NCBI GenBank assembly: GCA_045105075.1
Contig: JBGCDD010000079.1
Coordinates: forward strand, 1-16,773
From: JBGCDD01 sp045105075
GTDB lineage: Bacteria > Pseudomonadota > Alphaproteobacteria > Rhodobacterales > Rhodobacteraceae
DNA length: 16,773 nt
Direction: 5' to 3'
Below, piece after piece: positions 1 through 7,585 of this stretch. Each line of letters opens with the position of its first letter. The stretch's first letter is position 1. A program made the position numbers and the translations under genes. The notes under the pieces were generated by a model. The model made no database searches and had not been told where the DNA came from. It saw nothing but the letters and a program-made list of their open reading frames with translations.

Positions 1-149
1 AAACCGTCCAAACAGTGAAGCTGACACTAGATCATCGCTCAGAACCAAATGATCCCTCGCTACTAGCGCGATATGAAGAGGCTGATCCATCGAATGAACC
101 AAACCGCCCACATATCTCTTCAGTGTATTATCAATTTCAAATAGCGTAG
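1..149 (+). CDS. possible 3' end of an unrecognised gene (partial)
   Basis: A reading frame enters from the left edge (codons in phase with base 3) and stays open for 48 codons to a TAG at 147-149. The encoded tail ends in SSVYYQFQIA and matches no family I recognise. About one third of its codons end in G or C, far below the strong G/C preference of every other gene in the window. It is therefore either a recently acquired gene, a decayed one, or simply an open stretch of non-coding DNA. If real, it runs toward msrQ, so the following 440 bp would lie between two convergent genes. No domain or motif can be named from this fragment. Confidence 0.3.
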   Translation, partial: TVQTVKLTLDHRSEPNDPSLLARYEEADPSNEPNRPHISSVYYQFQIA

Positions 150-354
150 AAACAAACAAAACCAGATGCGCCCTAACTAAACGGCGCGCCCCGCCTCAAT
201 TACCTCTGATTTTCGTAACCACCTCGTCTCGACACATCCCGTCTCCAGAATATCCCGCCCGTCTGGCGCCCCGTTGGTGCATCTCTGCGCCGCCGGTGAG
301 GGGGGTTCTACGGTTAGTGGCAGATACCCGCAACCCCTTTTTGGGCGAAACGTC
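150..354. other. intergenic stretch, no gene seen
   Basis: Between the TAG at 147-149 and the AT-rich block at 355 no reading frame looks coding. The only frames are short, with biased composition (for example a 65-codon minus-strand frame at 177-374 rich in Pro, Arg and Gly), and have no ribosome binding site or recognisable motif. Composition shifts from fairly AT-rich (to about 180) to GC-rich (180-345). No RNA gene or clear promoter could be identified. Confidence 0.5.
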
Positions 355-491
355 ATATTTTTTTCGAATTTCAACTTTTTATATATTTTACAGTTATTTA
401 GGTGGATTTTTTTCTGTGAATCTTGCGGTTTTGGGTCCCGAGGCTGGCTGGGAAAACGACTCGTTTGCGGGCGCTAATACTAGATCTGGGG

Positions 492-540
492 TTATCCACG
501 GACCTATCCCCAAGACTGTCCACAGGCATGCTGATTCACG
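492..540 (+). promoter_or_regulatory. array of four DnaA-box-like 9-mers
   Basis: Against the consensus TTATNCACA, the 9-mers are TTATCCACG at 492-500 (8 of 9), CTATCCCCA at 504-512 (7 of 9), CTGTCCACA at 516-524 (7 of 9) and TGATTCACG at 532-540 (7 of 9, with the T-to-G change at position 2 seen in Caulobacter G-boxes). All are in the same orientation, and the first three start exactly 12 bp apart, about one helical turn. A GANTC site (533-537) lies inside the last box. A short TAATACTAG run at 475-483 sits 8 bp before the first box and loosely resembles a DnaA-trio. Its relevance is uncertain because the box faces the opposite way from the one flanking the E. coli unwinding element. Confidence 0.5.
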
Positions 541-565
541 CAGGCTTTGTTAGTGATTTATTAAC

Positions 566-592
566 GACTCGCCTGCAGCATTCGTGCGAGTC
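566..592. repeat. 7-bp inverted repeat carrying two GANTC sites at the msrQ 3' end
   Basis: GACTCGC (566-572) and GCGAGTC (586-592) are perfect inverted copies around a 13-base centre that contains a PstI-type palindrome. Each arm carries one GANTC site. The right arm overlaps the msrQ stop codon at 591-593. On the msrQ transcript the hairpin is followed by GTTAATAAATC, not a run of T, so it is a poor intrinsic terminator. It could be a transcript-end hairpin or part of the origin-like region to its left. Confidence 0.4.
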
Positions 593-1202
593 AGGCGCGT
601 TTTTGTGCAAACACAGGCAAACGCAGCGCCAAAAGCCCCAGAATGATCGCCAAATAGACCAATGGTTCGATCTGAAAGCCTCTTGCGAGCATCACAAAGT
701 GCGCCGCACCCAGAATCGCCGCCGGATAAGCCAAAAGATGCAGCTTTCGCCACTTGGGCCCCAGTCTGCGCACCGACCAGTTGTTGGATGTCACCGCCAG
801 CGGGATCATCAGCGCGAATCCGACCATGCCGATGGTGATATAGGGGCGCTTCAGAATGTCGGCCCAGATCTGCGACAGGATCTGCACATCCAGCACCAGC
901 CACACCAGGAGGTGCAGAAACACATAGACGAACGTCAGCACGCCAATCGCCCGTCGGAATTTGATGAGGTTCACACCAGCAAAACGGCGCAGGGGGGTGA
1001 TCGCCAGCCCAAGAACCAAAAGCTGCAGCGCAAATTCGCCCAGCTCATGTTCCAGCTCTTTGATCGGCTCAACACCAAGTCCGCCTGTGAGACCAAGGTA
1101 GAGCAGGTAGGGCGCGGGGATCGCGCCCACAAGGTAGACCAACCATGTTGGGATGCGGCGGGCGCTCGTGTTCACGCCCGCGATCAGTGATGTGGCGCTC
1201 AA
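591..1202 (-). CDS. msrQ: MsrQ, haem-binding membrane subunit of the MsrPQ methionine sulfoxide reductase
   Basis: MsrQ is an inner-membrane b-type cytochrome that passes electrons from the respiratory chain or a flavin reductase to periplasmic MsrP. The 203-residue product has the usual family length and several hydrophobic segments (about 20-38, 56-70, 85-105, 121-137, 155-172, 180-195). Candidate haem ligands are His97 (in FLHLLVW), His155 and His168 (in GAAHFVM). It follows msrP by 34 bp on the same strand, the normal order for this pair. The chosen start is a TTG with only a weak TGAGG upstream. A GTG nine codons in is the alternative. The TTG start gives the N-terminal length I expect before the RRIP segment, so I prefer it. 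Confidence 0.93.
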   Translation of the reverse strand: MSATSLIAGVNTSARRIPTWLVYLVGAIPAPYLLYLGLTGGLGVEPIKELEHELGEFALQLLVLGLAITPLRRFAGVNLIKFRRAIGVLTFVYVFLHLLVWLVLDVQILSQIWADILKRPYITIGMVGFALMIPLAVTSNNWSVRRLGPKWRKLHLLAYPAAILGAAHFVMLARGFQIEPLVYLAIILGLLALRLPVFAQKRA

Positions 1203-1236
1203 AGCGCGCGAGGCCTCATTTTGGCCGAGCCGCTCA

Positions 1237-2145
<909 letters not shown>

Positions 2146-2210
2146 GGGTCTCTCCTGTAAATTCAAACATGAAATAGGCTGTAAGGCGCGATACACCAAA
2201 CGTTTTTAAC

Positions 2211-3704
2211 TCACGTTTCAGCGACGGCTTTGTAACTTGGATGGATCTCGTTCATCGGGATGCTGCGCCCATCGGCCTGAACCAGCCGCACATGACGCCG
2301 CCGCAGCTTGCGCGGTTCAGACACGCCAACCGAATGGGCAATGGTCTCGACCTCGTGGATCAAATCGGTTGCATACTGCGCCACCCGCTTGTCTTTGCTT
2401 TCCACCACCAGCCCTTTCTGGAACCGCGGATCATGGGTGGTGATGCCGGTGGGACAGGTGTTTTTGTTGCACTTCAGCGCTTGAATACAGCCCAGCGCAA
2501 ACATGAACCCGCGCGCCGAGGTGATAAAGTCGGCCCCCGCCGCCAATGCCCAGGCCACATCGCCTGGATTGACCAGTTTGCCCGACGCCACCAGCCGGAT
2601 ACGGTCCTTCAGCCCATGTTCGTCACGCAGATTGGCCACCAACGGCAGTGCTTCGCGCACCGAAAGCCCCACCAGATCGATCAATGGCATCGGTGCCGCG
2701 CCGGTTCCGCCCTCGCCACCGTCAATTGTCATAAAATCCGGCGCACTTTCTGCACCGCGCGTAACAATCGTCTCAAACAACTCGCGCATGGCCGATTCCG
2801 AGCCGACCACTGTCTTTATGCCAACCGGCTTGCCCGTCACCTCGCGCACGCGCGCGATCATATCCAACAGATCATCAAAACTGTTCACCTCAAGATGGCG
2901 ATTGGGCGACAGGCTGTCCTGGCCTTTGGAAATTCCACGAATGGCCGCAATTTGGTCGGTGATCTTTTCACCCGGTAGAATACCGCCTTTGCCCGGCTTG
3001 GCCCCTTGCGCCAGCTTGATCTCAAACATGCGCACAGCGTCATGGGCCGCGACCTCGCGCAGTTTGTCGTCGCTTAGCCCCCCCTGCCCGTCGCGCACAC
3101 CGTATTTTGCCGTGCCGATCTGAAACACCACGTCACAGCCGCCTTCCAGATGAAACGGGCTAAGCCCGCCTTCGCCCGTATTCAGCCAAACGCCCGCCTT
3201 TTTCGCCCCTCGGCTGAGCGCGCGCACCGCAGGTTCGGAAATCGCGCCATAGCTCATGCCCGAAATGTTAAAGAAAGACGGCGCCAAAAACGGCTGGCGG
3301 GCACCCGGACCAATCTGCAACGGTTCGGTGCAGGCGTATTGATCATCCAGAGGTGGAAAAGCCGCGTTGGCAAAAATCGGTGTGCCCACCACAGCGATAT
3401 TGCGGGTCGAACCGAACGCCACCGTATTGCCCTTGCCCCCCGCCGCGCGATTAACCCAGTCGCGCTGTGCGCGGTTGAACGGCAGCTCTTCACGGTCCAT
3501 CGCAAAGAAATACTGGCGGAAAAACTCGCCCAATTCGCTGAACAGATGCCGAAATCGCCCGATCACCGGATAATTCCGGCGCACCGCATCCGAGGTCTGC
3601 GAGCGATCCGCGATGAACAAGACTATGACGCTCAGAACCGCGACCCCAATGACGCCCACAAACAAAAAGGCCAGCACCTCAAGCACAGTCATTGCAAAAC
3701 CCAT
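2211..3704 (-). CDS. FMN-binding glutamate-synthase-family protein, membrane-anchored
   Basis: The 497-residue protein matches the central synthase part of glutamate synthase (GltB). It has an FMN barrel with TIDGGEGGTGAAP (326-338) and SGKLVNPGDVAWALAAGAD (374-392), then the 3Fe-4S cysteine pattern Cys406-x5-Cys412-x4-Cys417. It lacks the N-terminal glutaminase domain and its catalytic Cys, and instead starts with a single hydrophobic helix (about 7-32). It should therefore sit on the inner membrane with its domain in the cytoplasm. Stand-alone proteins of this kind are common but their reaction is largely undefined. Ammonia-dependent glutamate formation or another FMN/Fe-S redox reaction is possible. 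The ATG at 3704 has a strong AGGGGGA site 4-5 bases upstream. msrP begins 65 bp downstream on the same strand, so co-transcription is possible. Confidence 0.88.
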   Translation of the reverse strand: MGFAMTVLEVLAFLFVGVIGVAVLSVIVLFIADRSQTSDAVRRNYPVIGRFRHLFSELGEFFRQYFFAMDREELPFNRAQRDWVNRAAGGKGNTVAFGSTRNIAVVGTPIFANAAFPPLDDQYACTEPLQIGPGARQPFLAPSFFNISGMSYGAISEPAVRALSRGAKKAGVWLNTGEGGLSPFHLEGGCDVVFQIGTAKYGVRDGQGGLSDDKLREVAAHDAVRMFEIKLAQGAKPGKGGILPGEKITDQIAAIRGISKGQDSLSPNRHLEVNSFDDLLDMIARVREVTGKPVGIKTVVGSESAMRELFETIVTRGAESAPDFMTIDGGEGGTGAAPMPLIDLVGLSVREALPLVANLRDEHGLKDRIRLVASGKLVNPGDVAWALAAGADFITSARGFMFALGCIQALKCNKNTCPTGITTHDPRFQKGLVVESKDKRVAQYATDLIHEVETIAHSVGVSEPRKLRRRHVRLVQADGRSIPMNEIHPSYKAVAET

Positions 3705-3971
3705 AATTCCCCCTGCTCTGCGATTAGTGTCTGGCGGAAATGTGCAGGACGGCCAAAGGAAAGTCGAGCGCGGCGATGTAACAACTCAACACAGAACATA
3801 ACGCCGCATCACCCTAATATCATTGGATTTCCAAAATGTTGACGGCTTAGGGCGCGCGATCCTTCCGTCAAGTTGCATCGGCGAAGATCCCCGATGATCC
3901 AAAGCGCTCGCCAGCGCCGTAGTGACCCCGATGCCAACATGGCGTCCCAACGCATTACAGGGAGATACTTA

Positions 3972-5537
3972 ATGCCAACCATCGCCGAGATCGCAAGCGG
4001 TCCTGATTTTTCCATTCTTTTGAACACTGTCACCTTTATCGATAGCGAAATCCCCGCCGCCGGGCTTGCCACTGCGCTGTCCAGCCCCGGCAGTCTGACC
4101 GTGTTTGCCCCCAACAATGCCGCCTTTGGTGCGTTGGCCGCTGATCTGGGGTTCACCGGTGACACCACCGATGAAACCGCCGTAACAAACTTTCTGGTGG
4201 CCAACGTGCCCGTGGCCACCCTGCGCGCCGTTGTTGAGTATCACGTGCTGGCCACCGAAGAGCTGGCCGCTGATATTGCCGCCTCGACAACGTTGACCAC
4301 CTTGCAGGGCGGCACGATCACGACGGACCTGCCCACGTTGGTGGACAACGAGCCCGATCTGATTGACGCGTCACTGGTGGCCACAGATATCGACGCCACA
4401 AACGGCGTGGTCCACGTGATCGACCGGGTGATGATCCCTGTTGATTTGCCGGGCAACGACGCGCCTACGATCACTGGCATCGCCGTGGCATCGGGCAGCA
4501 CGTTTGACGGCAATGGCGCTGACTTTGATCTGCTGCGCACCGCTGTGGTCACCGCCGGTTTGGCCGCGACACTGGATGATGTCACGCAGGATCTGACCGT
4601 GTTTGCCCCCAATGACGACGCTTTCGTGTCACTGGCTCAGGCGTTGGGCTTCACTGGTTCGGGCGAAGCCGGCGCATTTGCGTTCATGGTCGACGCGCTG
4701 ACATTGCTGTCAAAAGGCGAAAGCCCGATCGACTTGCTGACCACAATCCTGACGTTCCATGTCTCGGGTGAAAGCCTGCAGGCCAGCCAGGTCTTGTCGG
4801 GCGATCCAATCCCAACATTGGCCGGAGCGGACCTGACGGTGAGTGGCACCAGCCTGGTTGATGCCGAGCCTGATCTGCCCAATGCCAATCTGATTGCAAC
4901 CGATATTCAGGCTGCAAACGGGGTTGTGCATGTTCTCGACGGCGTTCTGATCCCAGCGGATTTGTTGCAAAGCGACGGCAGCAACGATGTGGACTTCATC
5001 ATTGATTCCAACGCCTCGGCCAGCGGCATTCGCACCGGACTGGACGATGATTTCATCAGCGGGCGCAATGGCAACGACATCATCAATGCCGGAGCCGGTG
5101 ACGATGTGGTGCTGGGCGGCAAAGGACGCGACACATTGGAAGGGCGCGCCGGGAATGACACGATCAAGGGCGATCAGGGCCGCGATCAGATTCTGGGTGG
5201 CAAAGGCAACGACGATCTTGACGGTGGCGCCGGTGGCGACACGATCCAAGCCGGATTGGGCGACGACACCATTGCAGGCGGCGCAGGAAATGACATGTTG
5301 TTTGGCCACAAAGGCGACGATGTGTTTGTGTTCAACGCCAACGAGGGCAACGATATTGTCCAGGATTTCCGCTCGGGCCAGGACCTGATCGATCTGACTT
5401 CCTTTGACTTCACAGACATCTCGGATCTGACCCTGAACGGCAATGCCGACCGCGCCGTGATCCGTTTGGAGGGCACGACAATTGTGCTGGACGACATCAC
5501 CCGCGGTGAGCTGAGCAATGACGACTTCATCTTCTAA
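3972..5537 (+). CDS. secreted protein with two fasciclin (FAS1) domains and RTX calcium-binding repeats
   Basis: The 521-residue product has two FAS1 adhesion domains (about 1-159 and 167-332). Each has the LTVFAPN segment (42-48; 208-214), a YHV/FHV strand and the NGVVHVID/NGVVHVLD end motif. About nine glycine-aspartate RTX nonapeptides of the GGxGxD type follow (about 357-449), then a C-terminal region (450-521) ending in DDFIF. Having no N-terminal signal peptide together with RTX repeats and a hydrophobic C-terminal tail is typical of type I secretion. FAS1 domains mediate cell-surface or matrix adhesion, and RTX repeats fold on binding calcium outside the cell. The start at 3972 has a GGAG site 7 bases upstream. 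An in-frame ATG at 3873 would add 33 basic, unrelated residues. No type I transporter genes lie nearby. The 267 bp upstream hold no clear promoter. Confidence 0.92.
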   Translation: MPTIAEIASGPDFSILLNTVTFIDSEIPAAGLATALSSPGSLTVFAPNNAAFGALAADLGFTGDTTDETAVTNFLVANVPVATLRAVVEYHVLATEELAADIAASTTLTTLQGGTITTDLPTLVDNEPDLIDASLVATDIDATNGVVHVIDRVMIPVDLPGNDAPTITGIAVASGSTFDGNGADFDLLRTAVVTAGLAATLDDVTQDLTVFAPNDDAFVSLAQALGFTGSGEAGAFAFMVDALTLLSKGESPIDLLTTILTFHVSGESLQASQVLSGDPIPTLAGADLTVSGTSLVDAEPDLPNANLIATDIQAANGVVHVLDGVLIPADLLQSDGSNDVDFIIDSNASASGIRTGLDDDFISGRNGNDIINAGAGDDVVLGGKGRDTLEGRAGNDTIKGDQGRDQILGGKGNDDLDGGAGGDTIQAGLGDDTIAGGAGNDMLFGHKGDDVFVFNANEGNDIVQDFRSGQDLIDLTSFDFTDISDLTLNGNADRAVIRLEGTTIVLDDITRGELSNDDFIF

Positions 5538-5556
5538 ACCACACATCTGAAACGAC

Positions 5557-5592
5557 AAAGGCCGCCCGCGCATCGCAGCGGGCGGCCTTTTT
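5557..5592 (+). terminator. strong intrinsic terminator between convergent genes
   Basis: A perfect 13-bp stem (AAAGGCCGCCCGC at 5557-5569 and its complement at 5578-5590) with an 8-base loop is followed by a run of five T (5588-5592). It lies 19 bp after the fasciclin/RTX stop codon. Read on the minus strand, the same stem starts 20 bp after the amine oxidase stop and ends in TTT, so it can probably stop both converging transcripts. Confidence 0.93.
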
Positions 5593-5610
5593 GCATCCAA
5601 TGCTCGCCGG

Positions 5611-7524
5611 TTATTCTGCGGCGTGGCAGCTGGCGGCGTTCTTTTCCCATGGCAAATCACGCACATTGCTATCATCGAAGAAACCAACCGGCATCAGTTT
5701 GAAGCCGCAATTGATGCAGGGCTGAACCGGGAAATCCTCGGGCCGGGGCACGTGGTGCAGACCAAAGGTGTGCCAGGCCACAACATCTTTGCCCACCAGA
5801 TCTCGGTCGCCCTCGATAAACGTCTTCAACCCATCCGAGCCATCACAGCCATTGACAAATTCACCCGCCGGGAACCGCTGATCCGGATCAAAGGCCGTGA
5901 CCCAAAGATCATTGAAAGTGTAACCCGCGCGCCGCCCCGAGGGACCCTCGGGCGACAGGAACGGCGTCACAACCGACGTTGGGATCAGCTTGTAAGCGGT
6001 TGGGTGGCCTGTCATCCCGGTCTTGTCGCTGCTCTTGAACTTCCAATAGCGATGGGTCGACTGATCAGCCTTGCGGGCCGCGCCGCTTTCGCTTTCCAGC
6101 ACGGTTTCGACCATCCGAAACGCATTGCCATAAGGGTTTCCCGGCCCAATTGGATCGGCGTAGGTATTGCATTCGGCCACTGTGTTCGCATCACCGTCCA
6201 CAGCCATATCGAGACGCGCACAGAATGTGTGCTGGTGGATCTGGCCCAGCACGCCGGGCACGACTTCCACCCCGAATGGTCCCGGCGCGCCGGGGGCACA
6301 CGCTGTGGTGTTGATCACGCCGGTTGCCTTGATCTCGAACTCGATCATACCATCCAGATGCAGATACCAGTAATAGCCGTATTCATAATTGCCCACGGTC
6401 GCGATGGTGGAAATCACCATACGCCGGGCGCGGCGAACTTCGGTCCGGTCAAGGCGGAAATCATAGTGTTTCCACATGATCCCCATGTCTTCTTCGTGCA
6501 GGCAGATCGCGTTCTTGATCGTTTCAACCTCGCCTTCGCGCCCGTTCAGCTCGGCGTCCAGGTATTGAATCGCGCCCAGACAATCGCAGCCGAGCTCGAG
6601 CGAGTTGACCAGACGCCCGATGCCATATTCGCCCACGTCAAACACGTTTTTGCGCGGATGCCGCCCGTCGGGCGAGCCATAGGGCACCATCATCTCGGCA
6701 ATCGAAGCGCGGTACATGATCGGGCGGCCACCAATGGAAATATCGTGCAACGTCAGGCCTTCGCGGGCGTTAAAGCCGATGCGCAATTCCCAGTCGTGCC
6801 ATTTCAGCTTGTGACCATCCAGGCTGAAACTGACGCCTTCGGGCTGCACCACATTGATGGGGCGCAAATCCTGACGCACCACGCTTTGATAACTGCGATC
6901 ATAGTTCCACTCGGTGCGCGGCACCGCGATGTCGCCCTCGTCACAAACCTCCAGCACTTCGCCAGTGTCGATATCAACCGTGGCGTTCAGACCGTCGATC
7001 GGGTGAGCATAATGATTGTCGGTTGGCTCGTTGCGCACCCAGCAAAACACATGCGAAATCCGCCGGCCCATTTCCTCGGCAATGCCAAAATTGCCAGCCG
7101 ACCAGGGGTCAACCGTGACCAACGAAAGGTCATCCAGCCCCCGGCGCGCGCAGGCGGCGACAAAGCGCGGATCCGCCTTGACCGCGTCTTCGATTTCGCC
7201 GAATTCGGCCGGCGCGATCATCGGGCTGGCGTCGCTATGATGTTTTTCAGACAACAAAACGCCATCGTTCAGAGACACGCGGCAGCGCAGAACGCCGGCG
7301 CGATCGGTGTGATACACGTTCACCCATGCTTCGCGCGCGACCACATCACCGGGGGCAAAGCCACGCACCAGTGATTTGGCAGGCTCGGCCAGTTCGACTA
7401 CTTCGATCTTGGCCTCGGCGCCGCCGTCAATCGAGGCGCGCACAATGCTGACCGCATTGGTAATTTCTTCCCCCGTCAAAGGAGAAAGGGGGTGCAGGTT
7501 GTTGATAGGGCTGGTTCCGTCCAT
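5611..7524 (-). CDS. copper-containing (topaquinone) primary-amine oxidase
   Basis: The enzyme oxidises primary amines to aldehydes, releasing ammonia and H2O2. At 637 residues it has normal family length. Tyr380 in the motif T-V-G-N-Y-E-Y is the precursor of the self-made topaquinone cofactor. Asp297 (in VFDVGEYGIG) is the likely catalytic base. Copper ligands are His430 and His432 (QIHQHTF) and His591 (GLHHVPRPEDFP). There is no signal peptide, so it should be cytoplasmic, like the Arthrobacter enzyme. The ATG at 7524 has AAGGAG 8 bases upstream. It is the last gene of the pot operon, 61 bp after potF. That context makes putrescine or another polyamine the likely substrate, though this is inferred. 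A Cys603-x2-Cys606 pair and Cys633-His634 near the C-terminus look unusual for the family. Confidence 0.94.
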   Translation of the reverse strand: MDGTSPINNLHPLSPLTGEEITNAVSIVRASIDGGAEAKIEVVELAEPAKSLVRGFAPGDVVAREAWVNVYHTDRAGVLRCRVSLNDGVLLSEKHHSDASPMIAPAEFGEIEDAVKADPRFVAACARRGLDDLSLVTVDPWSAGNFGIAEEMGRRISHVFCWVRNEPTDNHYAHPIDGLNATVDIDTGEVLEVCDEGDIAVPRTEWNYDRSYQSVVRQDLRPINVVQPEGVSFSLDGHKLKWHDWELRIGFNAREGLTLHDISIGGRPIMYRASIAEMMVPYGSPDGRHPRKNVFDVGEYGIGRLVNSLELGCDCLGAIQYLDAELNGREGEVETIKNAICLHEEDMGIMWKHYDFRLDRTEVRRARRMVISTIATVGNYEYGYYWYLHLDGMIEFEIKATGVINTTACAPGAPGPFGVEVVPGVLGQIHQHTFCARLDMAVDGDANTVAECNTYADPIGPGNPYGNAFRMVETVLESESGAARKADQSTHRYWKFKSSDKTGMTGHPTAYKLIPTSVVTPFLSPEGPSGRRAGYTFNDLWVTAFDPDQRFPAGEFVNGCDGSDGLKTFIEGDRDLVGKDVVAWHTFGLHHVPRPEDFPVQPCINCGFKLMPVGFFDDSNVRDLPWEKNAASCHAAE

Positions 7525-7550
7525 TGGCTTTCTCCTTAGGGCAGTGTTGG

Positions 7551-7580
7551 GGCCTGACCCGCACTTTAACAGATCAGGCC
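7551..7580 (-). promoter_or_regulatory. hairpin between potF and the amine oxidase gene
   Basis: GGCCTGA (7551-7557) and TCAGGCC (7574-7580) form a perfect 7-bp stem with a 16-base loop in the 61-bp gap between the two genes. No T-run follows on the transcribed strand, so it is not a normal terminator. It could protect the upstream message from 3' decay or tune expression of the oxidase relative to the transporter. Confidence 0.45.
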
Positions 7581-7585
7581 AAGTT

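Larger units (their letters stand above)
355..592. other. candidate replication origin (oriC-like region)
   Basis: The region combines three things expected of an alphaproteobacterial oriC. First, an AT-rich block at 355-400 has only 6 G/C in 46 bases and could serve as a DNA unwinding element. Second, a row of DnaA-box-like 9-mers runs from 492 to 540. Third, five GANTC sites (CcrM methylation motif) start at 418, 458, 533, 566 and 588. About 0.7 GANTC would be expected by chance in 175 bp. The stretch lies in a gap of about 440 bp ending at the msrQ stop codon, where no promoter is needed if the left-hand gene is real. Known alphaproteobacterial origins (Caulobacter) use DnaA boxes, weak 'G-box' variants and GANTC sites. 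The functional call is an inference. Alternatives are a DnaA-titration site or chance clustering. Confidence 0.45.

Noticed and set aside
423..1190. 255-codon plus-strand open frame across the origin-like region and msrQ
   Set aside because: Most of it is antisense to msrQ. Its His/Gln/Arg-rich translation has no domain, and its start lies in non-coding DNA without a ribosome binding site.
3705..3971. Promoter pair in the gap between the glutamate-synthase-like gene and the fasciclin/RTX gene
   Set aside because: A TTGACG at 3839-3844 was considered as a -35 element, but no acceptable -10 lies at the right spacing. Only a short 6-bp dyad (around 3877-3897) was seen.
5090..5320. Tandem DNA repeat within the plus-strand gene
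   Set aside because: The periodicity comes from RTX protein nonapeptides with varied codons. It is not a separate DNA repeat or CRISPR-like array.
4710..5687. 325-codon minus-strand open frame opposite the fasciclin/RTX gene
   Set aside because: It arises from the repetitive RTX codons read in reverse, crosses the strong terminator at 5557-5592 and has no family features.
5623..7374. 583-codon plus-strand open frame opposite the amine oxidase
   Set aside because: It is an antisense shadow of a GC-rich gene. The minus-strand frame carries the topaquinone and copper motifs, and this one has no recognisable motif and a His/Arg-rich composition.
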